From: Wigglesworthia glossinidia
GTDB lineage: Bacteria > Pseudomonadota > Gammaproteobacteria > Enterobacterales > Enterobacteriaceae
Length of the DNA: 64,000 bases
NCBI GenBank assembly: GCA_030827005.1
Contig: JAVBJL010000008.1
Location: 23,926 to 87,925 of the forward strand
Direction: 5' to 3'
Below the pieces are notes generated by a model. The model searched no databases, was not told where the DNA came from, and saw only the letters and a list, made by a program, of their open reading frames with translations. Below, in pieces: positions 19,535 through 29,408 of this stretch. Each line of letters begins with the position of its first letter. The first letter of the stretch is position 1. The position numbers were made by a program, and so were the translations under genes.

Positions 19535-20003
19535 TTATATTGCTCTCAAGTGTAATAGAATTAGCATTTTTTGTAATAAAATGCTAATTTATTTTATTTA
19601 ATATCGATATTATTATTAATTAAAATTTTTTTATATTAAATTTGTATAAATTGAAAAAAATTTTAATTTTAAACTACATAAAATTACAAAAATTTTTATT
19701 AAAATAGAATATTAAATAAGTTTATTTTTTAATAAAAACTTTATTTTTATTACAATTTAAAAAATAAAAAATTTTTATTTTAATATATTTTTCATGTATT
19801 AAATTTGGAAAATTTTTATATAATTTGAACATTTTATAATTTTATTAAAAATAATGTTTTATTTAGAGTATTAAAAAATAATTTTAATATATATTGATAA
19901 ATTTATTTATAAATCAATATATAAAATTTTTTAGAAAAAATTGTTTAATTAGTTTAGCATAGTTCTTTTGTTATAGAAAACAAATATATTTTAATTAGTT
20001 TCA
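19535..20003. other. 469-base spacer hns/cls
   Basis: AT-rich spacer upstream of hns and downstream of cls, both on the minus strand. Apart from the hairpin at 19559-19589, I see no gene, RNA or repeat in it. It should contain the hns promoter. Confidence 0.45.
19559..19589 (-). promoter_or_regulatory. 12-bp hairpin in the hns 5' leader
   Basis: AATTAGCATTTT, a seven-base loop and AAAATGCTAATT form a perfect 12-bp stem starting 25 bases upstream of the hns start codon. No U-tract follows on the hns strand, so it is not an obvious terminator for an upstream transcript. It could be an operator or an mRNA structure. The role is unproven. Confidence 0.45.
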
Positions 20004-21485
20004 TTATAATAATGGACTAAAAAAATAAAAAAAACGTTCAATTGCACGCTGCCAGTACGGTCTTTTTATCCATTCATTTAAGTTTAATATTGTAGAAAAA
20101 GATATATAATTCATATGTATTTTTTTTAATTTTTTTCCAAAACTACGGTTATCTACTATTAAAGTAACTTCAAAATTTAACCACAAACTTCGCATATCTA
20201 AGTTTGCTGTACCTACTAGGCTTAATTGATTATCTACTAAAATACTTTTAGTATGTAATAAACCAGTTTCAAATTGATAAATTATTACTCCTGAGTGCAG
20301 TAGCTCTGAAAAAAATGCTCGACTAGCCCATCTGACTAGAATAGAATCATTAAGTTTTGGAATAATAATGCATACTAATACTCCTCTTTGTGCTGCTGTA
20401 CAGATAGCACGCAATAAATCGTCGCTAGGAACTAAATACGGAGTGGTAATTACTATTTTTTTTCTGGCAGAATAAATAGCGGTTAACAATATTTGTTGCA
20501 TGAAACCTTCTGAATATCCTGGACCTGATGGAATAATATGTGTTTTATAATTATATTTTGATTTATTAATTGTATTAATTCGATCGGGTACAAAAAAAAT
20601 TTTTTCTCCAGTTTCTATCTCCCAATCGCACGAAAATATAATTCTCATTGTAGATACGACAGGGCCTTCTATACGGATCATAATATCAATCCATTGTCCA
20701 ACTCCACTATTTTTTTTAAAATACTTAGGATCAATCATATTCATGCTACCAGTGTATCCGATACGATTATCGATCAAAATCATTTTTCGATGTTGTCTTA
20801 CATCCATACGTCTAAAAAACATTCTTAGAATATTTACATGTAAAGCTTCTACTATTTTTATACCTGCTCCACGCATCATTTTAACGTGTATACTACGAAA
20901 AAAATTATTACTTCCAGCTGAATCTAAAATTAATCTACATTGAATACCTCTGTGGGCTGCCTTTATTAAAACTTCCGCAACTTGATTGGCCCATCCTCCT
21001 GGATACCAAATATAAAATACCATTTCTATATTTTTTCTAGCTAAATTTATATCCTTAATAACTGTACGCATCATATCGTCAGGATGAGTTAAAATATTAA
21101 TTTTATTGCCTTTTACTCCATCTATTCCTTGACGATGTTTACATAATTGAAATAATGCATGAGCAACTCTGCTATTGTTTTTAGTAAAAATTTCTTTATA
21201 ATTTTTTAAATTTTTTATTTTTTTTAGCGCAGAAATCCAAAGGATTTTATTTTTTTTAATTCTTTTTTTTTCTACATTTAATTCTCCAAATAATAAGTAA
21301 ATTATTGTTCCAAAAAGGGGTACGATATAAATAATTAATAACCACGCCATAGATGCAGATACGGTGCGACGTTTTTTTAAAACTTTTAAAGTAACTTCTA
21401 TAATTAACCACCAGTATCCTAATAATAATATCCAATTAATTATTATTAATAATATATTAATAACTGAATAAAAATTTATGAACAT
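20004..21485 (-). CDS. clsA: Cardiolipin synthase A
   Basis: ClsA condenses two phosphatidylglycerol molecules to cardiolipin and glycerol at the inner membrane. Two N-terminal transmembrane segments (about 8-28 and 42-62) precede two PLD domains. The HKD motifs are [19 protein letters not shown] and [21 protein letters not shown], both with intact His, Lys and Asp. The C-terminus ends [10 protein letters not shown] as in E. coli. Length 493 aa (486). The initial residues are longer than the E. coli start, so a slightly later start is possible. It begins a run of minus-strand genes, cls-yciC-yciK-ribA. Confidence 0.96.
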   Translation of the reverse strand: MFINFYSVINILLIIINWILLLGYWWLIIEVTLKVLKKRRTVSASMAWLLIIYIVPLFGTIIYLLFGELNVEKKRIKKNKILWISALKKIKNLKNYKEIFTKNNSRVAHALFQLCKHRQGIDGVKGNKINILTHPDDMMRTVIKDINLARKNIEMVFYIWYPGGWANQVAEVLIKAAHRGIQCRLILDSAGSNNFFRSIHVKMMRGAGIKIVEALHVNILRMFFRRMDVRQHRKMILIDNRIGYTGSMNMIDPKYFKKNSGVGQWIDIMIRIEGPVVSTMRIIFSCDWEIETGEKIFFVPDRINTINKSKYNYKTHIIPSGPGYSEGFMQQILLTAIYSARKKIVITTPYLVPSDDLLRAICTAAQRGVLVCIIIPKLNDSILVRWASRAFFSELLHSGVIIYQFETGLLHTKSILVDNQLSLVGTANLDMRSLWLNFEVTLIVDNRSFGKKLKKIHMNYISFSTILNLNEWIKRPYWQRAIERFFYFFSPLL

Positions 21486-21759
21486 AAAAACATGCTTGAT
21501 TGTTAAATTTTAATAATTTTTAAAAATTATTATTTGTTAAATTTTTAATATAACATTTCTGACATTATTTTAATTTTTTAATAAAAATTATTTTATTACT
21601 AAATTAATAATTTATTATAGATTGTATTTTTTATCGCAAATAATCTCATTTAAACAGAAAATACCAATTTTGTAATAATTTATAAAAATTATTTTAATAT
21701 ACATATAATGTATTTATTTAATTTTAGTTAAATATTTATATTTATTTGTAACATATACT

Positions 21760-22530
21760 TTATAAAATTTGAATTTTTTGATTTATGGATAATATAAATA
21801 AACGATATATATATATTATTATATAGCTAGTAATAATATTATTTATTAAATAAAAAAATATTTTTATAGATATGAGAGAAGAATAAATAAATATTTGAGA
21901 AACTGTTATTAATATTATTAATTTTAGAATTAACCATAATATTATGATTGGTGTAATAGAGCGAATATTCGAAAATGCATAATGCATACTTGTTCGCATA
22001 GCATGAATAATACCAATATTTTTATTAGAAATTAAAATCGGAGAAAAGCTAAAAATAACTAATAAAAAAATTCCCGGTATAATCATGAAAGCTATGCCAC
22101 ATTGTACTAAAAAAGAAACTAAAAGAATTAATGTAAGAAATTTTGGAAAAAACGATAATGCATTTAAGATTAATTGATAAAAAGTATAATTTTTTTTATT
22201 ACAAATATTATAAATCATTAAAATAATATTGCTGAACAAAAAAGCATTTCCAATTAAACCAGATAAATGACTAGATAAAGATAATTTAAAAAGTATATAC
22301 TTTTGATCATTAGATAAATTTTTAAATAAATACTGCATATTATTAATAGATTCATTAACATTAGAAACTATATGAGAAAGAGAAGAGATTTCATCTAATG
22401 TGGGAAAAAAAATATAGCTAACTAAACCGCTAATTATAGCGGATATTATAGAAAAAAGTGTTATATTTAAAATTTGATTAATAAAAAAGTTCCAAGAATC
22501 AAATAGCAAATTTTTTATAAAGATAGGCAC
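21760..22530 (-). CDS. yciC: Inner membrane protein YciC (UPF0259)
   Basis: A polytopic membrane protein of unknown function. Six or so hydrophobic segments cover most of its 256 residues (247 in E. coli). Recognisable matches to YciC are the N-terminal WNFFINQILNITLFSIISA, SHLSGLIGNAFLF, the central FLVQCGIAFMIIPGIFLLVI and MRTSMHYAFSNIRSITPIIILWLI. In E. coli it lies in the cls-yciA-yciB-yciC region, so its place between cls and yciK is conserved while the intervening genes are gone. Sequence is highly Ile/Leu/Phe-biased. Retention in a reduced genome argues for a useful envelope role, but I infer no activity. Confidence 0.85.
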   Translation of the reverse strand: MPIFIKNLLFDSWNFFINQILNITLFSIISAIISGLVSYIFFPTLDEISSLSHIVSNVNESINNMQYLFKNLSNDQKYILFKLSLSSHLSGLIGNAFLFSNIILMIYNICNKKNYTFYQLILNALSFFPKFLTLILLVSFLVQCGIAFMIIPGIFLLVIFSFSPILISNKNIGIIHAMRTSMHYAFSNIRSITPIIILWLILKLIILITVSQIFIYSSLISIKIFFYLINNIITSYIIIYIYRLFILSINQKIQIL

Positions 22531-22671
22531 AATTTTTCTCCCTTCATTTTAAATCAAACATTTGTTTATTTAATATATTTTAAATAAAAACACAGAGTGT
22601 TATTGGGAATAATTATTGTTTACTTTTAAAGTTTTATCAAAAAAAATATTTTATTAAAGTATATCTAAATA

Positions 22672-23430
22672 CTATATTTTTTTAATTTTATTAGCATCAA
22701 ATCGTATTCCAGTTTTTTTATAGCTCATATCTGACATTAAATAAAGATACAAATACATAATATCTTTGGCAAGAGTACGGTTATTTTCTTTTGGAAAAGC
22801 AATTTTTCGCATTTTTGTATTTATAGATCCGGGATTGATAGAATTTACGCGAAGTTTAAATTTTGAATATTCAGAAGATAATACTTTCATTAATCCATCT
22901 ATAGCAAATTTTGAAACGGCATATGCGCCCCAATGAGCTCTTCCTTTTGGGGTAATACCGGACGTAGTAAAAATAATTGATGGATGTTTTGCTTTTAAAA
23001 GTAATGGTAAAAATGTTTGAGTAATCATGAAAGTACCATTCAAATTCACATTAATTACTTTTTTCCAATATTTTGGATTTTGTTGAATAATCGGTGCTAT
23101 CTTTCCTAAAATGCCAGCATTATTTAACAAACCATGAAGACATGGAATTTTATTTTGAATTTGATTAAAAATTAATCTATATTGATTTTGATTAAACGAT
23201 TCTAAATTGATCACAAGAATGTAAATAATGGCACGTGTATTATATTTTTGCATCTCTTGTTTCACTTTTACTAATTTATTTTTAGATTTTCCTAATAAAA
23301 TAACATTTGCTCCATATTTTGTATATGTTATAGCGGCTTCTTTTCCAATACCATCACTAGCTCCGGTGATTAAAATATATTTATTTAACAAAAAATTTTT
23401 AGTAAAAATAAATGTTTTATGATTTGGCAT
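22672..23430 (-). CDS. yciK: Short-chain dehydrogenase YciK
   Basis: An SDR-family NAD(P)-dependent oxidoreductase. TGASDGIGKEAAITYTKYGA is the TGxxxGxG cofactor site near residues 18-37. LNNAGILGKIAPI is the NNAG motif, and GAYAVSKFAIDGL the Tyr-x3-Lys pair. Length is 252 aa, identical to E. coli YciK, and the FDA... ending is kept. The catalytic Ser position reads TTSG. The physiological substrate of YciK is not known to me. The next gene on this strand is ribA, upstream at higher coordinates; the two are 234 bases apart. Confidence 0.88.
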   Translation of the reverse strand: MPNHKTFIFTKNFLLNKYILITGASDGIGKEAAITYTKYGANVILLGKSKNKLVKVKQEMQKYNTRAIIYILVINLESFNQNQYRLIFNQIQNKIPCLHGLLNNAGILGKIAPIIQQNPKYWKKVINVNLNGTFMITQTFLPLLLKAKHPSIIFTTSGITPKGRAHWGAYAVSKFAIDGLMKVLSSEYSKFKLRVNSINPGSINTKMRKIAFPKENNRTLAKDIMYLYLYLMSDMSYKKTGIRFDANKIKKI

Positions 23431-23664
23431 GTTAAGTATATAATGATTTATGAAAATATTTTTAGGATGTAATAAAAATTATATTTTACATTATATGAAA
23501 ATAGTTATTTATTTTTGTATATATGATTAAATAAAGTTTTTATTATTTTTTTCAAAATACCATTTTTTATACATTCATTTTTTTAACATAGATTATTGAA
23601 AAAAATTTAAAAAAATTAAAATTAATCAAATAAAAAATTTTTACAAAAAGTTGATTTTTTAAAA

Positions 23665-24264
23665 TTATTTATTTAATGTAGATAGCATATGACCCATCTT
23701 TTCAGCTTTAGTATCTAAATATTTAGCGTTATTAGGGTTGCGTCCAACAATTAACGGGACTCGTTCGGTAATATTAATTCCGGCAGAAGATAACATGTTA
23801 ACTTTATCTGGATTATTTGTTAATAAACGAATAGATTTAATTTTTAATAAACTTAATATTTCTGCGCATACTGTGAAATCCCTTTCGTCTGCAGCAAATC
23901 CTAATTGATAATTTGCTTCTACAGTATCAACCCCCTGGTCTTGTAAAGCATATGCACGAATTTTATTTAGAAGTCCGATGTTACGTCCTTCTTGTCGATG
24001 ATATATTAAAACGCCACAAGATTCATGTGCAATGGATGATAATGCAGCTTGTAGTTGAAAACCGCAATCGCAACGTAAACTAAATAACGCATCTCCAGTT
24101 AGACATTCAGAATGTATACGAGTTAAAATTGATGTATTTTCCTCAATGTTTCCATGAAGTAATGCAATATGATTACATTTTGTTTTAATTTCCTCAAAAC
24201 CTACCATAATAAATTCCGTCCATGGAGTAGGTAAACGAGCTTCTGTAATACGTACAATTTGCAT
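23665..24264 (-). CDS. ribA: GTP cyclohydrolase II
   Basis: RibA opens GTP to 2,5-diamino-6-ribosylamino-pyrimidinone phosphate, the first step of riboflavin synthesis. Zinc-binding cysteines lie in [40 protein letters not shown] is the GTP-binding and catalytic block, and [12 protein letters not shown] the C-terminal motif. Length 199 aa (196 in E. coli). With ribC at 53.2 kb it shows riboflavin synthesis is retained, one of the B vitamins a blood- or sap-feeding host would need. It has a conserved place between yciK and pyrF. Confidence 0.97.
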   Translation of the reverse strand: MQIVRITEARLPTPWTEFIMVGFEEIKTKCNHIALLHGNIEENTSILTRIHSECLTGDALFSLRCDCGFQLQAALSSIAHESCGVLIYHRQEGRNIGLLNKIRAYALQDQGVDTVEANYQLGFAADERDFTVCAEILSLLKIKSIRLLTNNPDKVNMLSSAGINITERVPLIVGRNPNNAKYLDTKAEKMGHMLSTLNK

Positions 24265-24799
24265 ATTTGCTCCAAAAAATCAAATGTTTAAATAAATTAC
24301 TACATAATTGTATTGATTTAAAAAAATTAATTATATTAAATATGATGTTAGCAATTAATTTATTTAAATAATAATTTTATTATATTTTATAGTATAAAAT
24401 ATATAATTGAAATTAAATATATACTATACATAGTTTAATATAAATATTTTTAAAAATAAATTTATAATAAAATTTTTAATTTGATGAAAATCGTTAAAAT
24501 CATAAATTATGATATAAAATAAAATTTTTATGATATACATTTTAGTTTATATCAAAAACTACATAATTTTTTTAAATGCAAATTTAATATAAATTAATAT
24601 TATAAATATTGATTACATATTTTTACTGTATAAATAATACTTAATTTTTTGAAGTCCTATAAGTGATTTATTGTAAGAACAACTATTAAATATTATTTAT
24701 TGAACAGCAATCTGATTAGCAAAAATAAAAAAATATTTTTTTAAATTAAAGATAAACATATACTGATTATTTAAATTAATATAAATTTTTACATATAAT
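24265..24799. other. 535-base divergent spacer ribA/pyrF
   Basis: Divergent promoter region of ribA and pyrF. In E. coli this interval holds pgpB, lapA and lapB, none of which I can read here. About 24650-24720 (TTGAAGTCCTATAAGTG onwards) is less biased than the rest, and could be a gene relic or a regulatory stretch. I find no open frame with homology. Confidence 0.4.
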
Positions 24800-25510
24800 A
24801 TGTTAGAAAAACAAAAACTATCTCCAATCATTGTGGCATTAGATTATTCGGATCCAGAACAAGCAATTTATTTTTCTAAAAAAATCTCTCCTATGCAATG
24901 TCAACTAAAAATTGGACAAGAACTTTTTATAAATTCAGGAGCATTTTTAATACATTATTTACATAAAAAAGGATTTAAAATTTTTTTAGACCTTAAATTT
25001 TACGATATTCCCAATACAGTAAAAAAGTCAGTATATGCTGTGACAAAATTAGATATATGGATGCTTAGCTTACATATAGTTGGAGGGAAAAGTATGATGC
25101 TATCTGCTCGATCCGCTCTTTCTTGTTACAAGAATCATATTCCTAAAATTATAGGCGTTACTATATTAACTAGTATGAATAAATTAGAACTACGTCGTAT
25201 TGGAATTTTTACCTCATCTATGCTTAGTTATGTAAAAAAATTATCTATTTTCGCTAAAAAATGTAAATTAGACGGTATTGTATGCTCTCCGTGGGAAGCA
25301 AAAAGTATTAGAAAATTATTTGGAAAAAATTTTATTATTGTTACTCCAGGAATACGACCTAAAACAACAAAATATTACGATCAAAAAAGAGTTATGACTC
25401 CTAAAAAAGCAATAAAATCTGGTGCAGATTTTTTAGTAATTGGACGTCCAATTACACAATCAGACAGGCCAGATGTAATGTTAAAAAGAATTTTATCCGA
25501 AATAAATTAA
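24800..25510 (+). CDS. pyrF: Orotidine 5'-phosphate decarboxylase
   Basis: PyrF makes UMP from OMP, the last step of pyrimidine synthesis. The TIM-barrel signatures are VALDYSDPEQA near the N-terminus, the catalytic Asp-Lys-x-x-Asp region in IFLDLKFYDIPNTV, VTPGIRPK, and GADFLVIGRPITQSDRP. Length 236 aa (245 in E. coli). It is monocistronic and convergent with fabI. The product, UMP, leads on to CTP through pyrG at 32.9 kb. Confidence 0.95.
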   Translation: MLEKQKLSPIIVALDYSDPEQAIYFSKKISPMQCQLKIGQELFINSGAFLIHYLHKKGFKIFLDLKFYDIPNTVKKSVYAVTKLDIWMLSLHIVGGKSMMLSARSALSCYKNHIPKIIGVTILTSMNKLELRRIGIFTSSMLSYVKKLSIFAKKCKLDGIVCSPWEAKSIRKLFGKNFIIVTPGIRPKTTKYYDQKRVMTPKKAIKSGADFLVIGRPITQSDRPDVMLKRILSEIN

Positions 25511-25619
25511 ATTTTTCAAAATTAAAAAATTTTTAAAATTATGCTATTTACAATAGTTATTTAGTAATATCAAAATTTAACTAATTTAATTTTTTATTTT
25601 AAAAATAATTTAAATTATG

Positions 25620-26408
25620 TTATTCCTGATTATTTACTGCAGACATTATATGAAATCCACCGTCAGCATGAATAATTTCTCCTGTAATTACAGATGATAA
25701 ATCAGAAAATAAAAACGTGGCAACATCGCCTACATCATGAATATTAATTACCTTTTTTAAAGGCGTCATAGATTCATAGTGTTTTAACATTTTTTTAAAA
25801 TTTTTAATACTCGAAGCCGCTAAAGTTTTTATTGGTGCAGCAGAAATTGCGTTTACTCTAATATTTTTAGAACCTAATGAATATGCTATATAACGTACGC
25901 TAGATTCTAAAGAAGCTTTCGCAATTCCCATAACATTGTAATTTGGTATAACTTTCTCGGATCCTATATATGTAATAGTTACTATGCTCCCTCCGGGGTT
26001 AATCATAGATTTACTAATTTTAGACATTTCTGAAAAACTGTATACACTTATATTTTGTGCATTTTTAAAATCTTCTTGAGTCACAGCATCTAAGTAATTT
26101 CCTGATAATTGTTTTGGATTTGCATAAGCAATAGAATGTAAAAATCCATCAAATGTTTTCCATGATTTTTTTAAATTTTCAAACAAATGATAAACATCTT
26201 GTTTATTACTTACATCACATGGAAGTATAATATCGGAATAAAATTGTTTTTTTACAATGTTTTCGATACGTTTTTTTATTTTTTCATTTTGGTAAGTAAA
26301 TGCTAATTCTGCTTTTTCTCTATGCATTGCACAAGCAATGCCATATGCTATAGAGTATTTGTTAACCATTCCTGTGATTAAAAATCGTTTTCCAGATAAT
26401 AAATTCAT
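25620..26408 (-). CDS. fabI: Enoyl-ACP reductase (NADH) FabI
   Basis: FabI performs the last reduction of each fatty-acid elongation cycle. It is an atypical SDR: LITGMVNKYSIAYGIACAMH binds NAD, FDGFLHSIAYANPKQLSG is the substrate loop, YNVMGIAKASLESSVRYIA contains the catalytic Tyr and Lys, and GGFHIMSA ends the core. Length is 262 aa as in E. coli. It complements accA and fabZ from the first block. It is transcribed away from the suf operon and converges on pyrF. Confidence 0.96.
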   Translation of the reverse strand: MNLLSGKRFLITGMVNKYSIAYGIACAMHREKAELAFTYQNEKIKKRIENIVKKQFYSDIILPCDVSNKQDVYHLFENLKKSWKTFDGFLHSIAYANPKQLSGNYLDAVTQEDFKNAQNISVYSFSEMSKISKSMINPGGSIVTITYIGSEKVIPNYNVMGIAKASLESSVRYIAYSLGSKNIRVNAISAAPIKTLAASSIKNFKKMLKHYESMTPLKKVINIHDVGDVATFLFSDLSSVITGEIIHADGGFHIMSAVNNQE

Positions 26409-26763
26409 ATTTTATTTTCCTAAAATTTGATAAATGATATTACTATTTATAATATTTTGTGTAGTATCAAAAAAATATAATTATTTAAAATTTTTTTAAA
26501 ACAAAAAATAAACTAGTATATTAAAATGTTTTAGTTTGCATAATTAATACGAAAATATGCATTTTCTTGATATGTTATGAGTAAAAAAATAATCATTTTT
26601 ATACCGTCAATACATATACTATATATCAATTAACTTATAAAAATAATATATTTAATATAAATCAAATATAAAAATATCAATAAAATTTGATTTTATATGG
26701 TCATTTTATAATATTTATATTAAAATTAAATAATACTTATTTGTTTTTAACATAAATTTTTAT
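26409..26763. promoter_or_regulatory. 355-base divergent spacer fabI/sufA, likely suf regulatory region
   Basis: This region must hold the suf operon promoter. It contains GAAAAT-ATGC-ATTTTC (26551-26566) and, some 25 bases on, AAAAAT-AATC-ATTTTT. The latter partly resembles the core of a Fur box (ATAATCATT). In E. coli suf is controlled by Fur, IscR and OxyR. I cannot show that any of these regulators exists here, and AT-rich repeats of this kind are common, so this is only a candidate. Confidence 0.3.
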
Positions 26764-27141
26764 ATGAAACACTTAACTAATGCAGTTAAATATTATAATT
26801 ATATACAGAATCCATTGCAAAAATTTTTTTTGACTGATACTGCTGTAAAAAAAATTAAACAACTAATAATAAAAGATCAATCTATTTTAGGTATACGTAT
26901 ATTACTAAAAAAATCTGGATGTGCAGGTTGGAGTTATTTTATGAGTACAGTGTTTAAATTTGTAGAAAATGATTTCATATATGAATATAAAGGAATAAAA
27001 ATATGTACACCAAAAAAATTTTTGCCACTGATTAATAAGATTGAATTAGATTATATTAAAACTGGATTAAATCATAAGTTTGTATTTAATAATCCAAATG
27101 TGAAAAATACATGCGGTTGCGGTAAAAGTATAAATTTTTAA
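26764..27141 (+). CDS. sufA: Fe-S assembly A-type carrier SufA
   Basis: SufA receives clusters from SufBCD and passes them to apo-proteins. The three conserved cysteines of A-type carriers are visible in KKSGCAGWSY and the C-terminal NTCGCGKSINF. Length 125 aa (122 in E. coli), with a slightly extended N-terminus. It is the first gene of a complete sufABCDSE operon; 14 bases separate it from sufB. No isc gene appears in the window, so Suf may be the only Fe-S pathway, as in several endosymbionts. Confidence 0.95.
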   Translation: MKHLTNAVKYYNYIQNPLQKFFLTDTAVKKIKQLIIKDQSILGIRILLKKSGCAGWSYFMSTVFKFVENDFIYEYKGIKICTPKKFLPLINKIELDYIKTGLNHKFVFNNPNVKNTCGCGKSINF

Positions 27142-27155
27142 CGAGATAATATTTT

Positions 27156-28631
27156 ATGGAAAATAAAATTAGTTATTCTAGTAATTTAAACAAGTGCAAT
27201 ATGCATTTAGATAAATATAAAGAAGGATTTACTACAAATTTAAAAACAGATGAACTAGAAAAAGGAATTAATGAAAAAATAGTACGATCTATATCTAAAA
27301 AACGTCATGAACCCGATTGGATGTTAGATTTTAGATTACAGGCATATACGTCATGGATAAAAATGCATGAACCACATTGGTTGCATGGACAATTTGATCC
27401 AATTAACTACAATGAGTATAGCTATTATTCTGCGCCACAGTGTGATGCATGTCAAGATAATAAAAAAAATAAAACACAAGCTTCTTCCAACAACTATCTT
27501 GTTCCCGAAGTAAAACATACATTTGAAAAGCTAGGAATACCTACTAAAGAAAATAATAACATAGCAATTGATGCCATATTTGATTCCGTTTCTGTTTCAA
27601 CTACATACCAAGATAAACTAAAAGAGATAGGTATTATTTTTTGTTCTTTTAGCGAAGCTATTCAAAATCATCCAGAACTCGTACGTAAATATCTAGGCAG
27701 TGTTGTTCCTGCAGACGATAATTTTTTTGCAGCTTTAAACGCCGCAGTAGCTTCAGATGGAACATTTGTATATATTCCAAAAAATGTAAAATGTCCAGTA
27801 GATTTATCTACATATTTTCGTATAAATTCGGCTAACACTGGTCAATTCGAACGTACTATTTTAATAGCAGATAATTATAGTACAGTAAGTTATATTGAAG
27901 GATGTTCTGCTCCGATACGTAATAGTTATCAACTGCATGCTGCCGTCGTAGAAGTCATTATATTAGATTATGCTACAGTAAAATATTCTACCGTACAAAA
28001 TTGGTTTCCAGGAAATTTTAAACAGGGAGGTATATTAAATTTTGTTACAAAACGTGCTTTATGTAAAGGAAAAAAATCAAAAATGTCTTGGACACAATCT
28101 GAAACTGGATCTGCGATTACATGGAAATATCCTAGTGTTATTTTACAAGGAGACTATTCGATAGGAGAATTTTTTTCTATTGCTTTAACAAAAAGCTATC
28201 AACAAGCAGATACGGGTACGAAAATGATTCATATAGGTAAAAATAGTAAATCAACTATTATATCTAAAACAATATCTTCTGGAAGAAGTAATAATACGTA
28301 TCGAGGTTTAGTAAAAATCGCACCACAAGCAAAATACTCACGAAATTTCACTCAATGTGATTCGATGTTGATTGGTAAAAAATCTGGCGCACATACTTTT
28401 CCAGATATTCAAGTGCATAATGAAAGTTCCCAAATTGAACATGAAGCTACAACTTCTAAAATAGAAGAAGATCAAATTTTTTATTGTCAACAACGCGGTA
28501 TAAGCACAAATGACGCAATTTCAATGATTGTAAATGGATTTTGTAAAGAAATATTTTCTAAATTACCATTAGAGTTCGCTATAGAAGCAGAAAAATTACT
28601 TCATATTAATTTAGATCAAAGTGTTGGTTAA
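27156..28631 (+). CDS. sufB: Fe-S scaffold subunit SufB
   Basis: SufB is the scaffold subunit of the SufBC2D complex on which nascent clusters are built. The protein (491 aa; 495 in E. coli) begins with the helical N-terminal domain (EPDWMLDFRLQAYTSWIKM). It continues into a right-handed beta-helix core with SYIEGCSAPI, SWTQSETGSAITWKYPSV and FTQCDSMLIGKKSGAHTFPD. It ends in the SufC-binding helix region YCQQRGISTNDAISMIVNGF. CSAPI and the C-terminal conserved Cys in TQCDSM are intact. Second gene of the suf operon. Confidence 0.97.
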   Translation: MENKISYSSNLNKCNMHLDKYKEGFTTNLKTDELEKGINEKIVRSISKKRHEPDWMLDFRLQAYTSWIKMHEPHWLHGQFDPINYNEYSYYSAPQCDACQDNKKNKTQASSNNYLVPEVKHTFEKLGIPTKENNNIAIDAIFDSVSVSTTYQDKLKEIGIIFCSFSEAIQNHPELVRKYLGSVVPADDNFFAALNAAVASDGTFVYIPKNVKCPVDLSTYFRINSANTGQFERTILIADNYSTVSYIEGCSAPIRNSYQLHAAVVEVIILDYATVKYSTVQNWFPGNFKQGGILNFVTKRALCKGKKSKMSWTQSETGSAITWKYPSVILQGDYSIGEFFSIALTKSYQQADTGTKMIHIGKNSKSTIISKTISSGRSNNTYRGLVKIAPQAKYSRNFTQCDSMLIGKKSGAHTFPDIQVHNESSQIEHEATTSKIEEDQIFYCQQRGISTNDAISMIVNGFCKEIFSKLPLEFAIEAEKLLHINLDQSVG

Positions 28632-28679
28632 ATCAATAAAAACGTTTTAATAGAAATATGATTTTTAGGGACAGATAAC

Positions 28680-29408
28680 ATGTTATTAATTCAAAATTTA
28701 AAAGTTATAGTTGATAAACAACTGATTTTAAATAAATTAAATTTAAAAATAAAAAAAGGAGAAATACATGCAATTATGGGTCCAAATGGATCAGGAAAAA
28801 GTACTCTCGCAGACACTTTATCTGGGAAAAAACACTGTATTATTTCTTCTGGAAAAATTTTATTCAAAAAAATTAATCTTTCTCAACTTACCCCAGAAGA
28901 AAGAGCAGGAGAAGGCATATTTATAGCATTTCAATATCCTATGGAAATACCTGGAATAAATAATAAAACCTTTTTACATACTAGCGTGAATGCCGTACGT
29001 AAATATCAAAATAAACCCCATTTAGATATTTTTAACTTTTCTCAGATATATAAAAAAAATTTAAATTTACTTAATATTTCCGAATCATTTATGCAAAGAT
29101 CATTGAATATGGGGTTTTCAGGAGGAGAAAAAAAACGAAATGAAATTTTACAAATGATTACACTGCAGCCCAGTTTATGCATACTAGATGAAATAGATTC
29201 AGGATTAGATATAGACTCATTAAAAAATATTGCTAATTGTATAAACATGTTACGTGATAAAAATCGTGCTTTTATTATCATTACACATTATCAGCGTATA
29301 TTAAATTACATACTACCAGATTATGTGCATATATTAAATAAAGGAAAAATTATACAATCCGGAAGTTTTGAATTAGTAAAACATATCGAGGAATATGGAT
29401 ATGGATAA
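28680..29408 (+). CDS. sufC: Fe-S assembly ATPase SufC
   Basis: SufC is the ABC-type ATPase of the SufBCD scaffold. It has Walker A GPNGSGKST near residues 35-43, the ABC signature FSGGEKKRNEILQM, Walker B LCILDEIDSGLD and a switch His in IIITHYQRIL. Length 242 aa (248 in E. coli). It is soluble with no membrane partner in the locus, as expected. The sufD start lies within its last codons (14-base overlap for the track start, 8 bases for the start I prefer). Confidence 0.97.
   Translation: MLLIQNLKVIVDKQLILNKLNLKIKKGEIHAIMGPNGSGKSTLADTLSGKKHCIISSGKILFKKINLSQLTPEERAGEGIFIAFQYPMEIPGINNKTFLHTSVNAVRKYQNKPHLDIFNFSQIYKKNLNLLNISESFMQRSLNMGFSGGEKKRNEILQMITLQPSLCILDEIDSGLDIDSLKNIANCINMLRDKNRAFIIITHYQRILNYILPDYVHILNKGKIIQSGSFELVKHIEEYGYG

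Noticed and set aside
23228-23422. 64-aa plus-strand ORF inside yciK
   Set aside because: Antisense shadow of the SDR gene with no homology.
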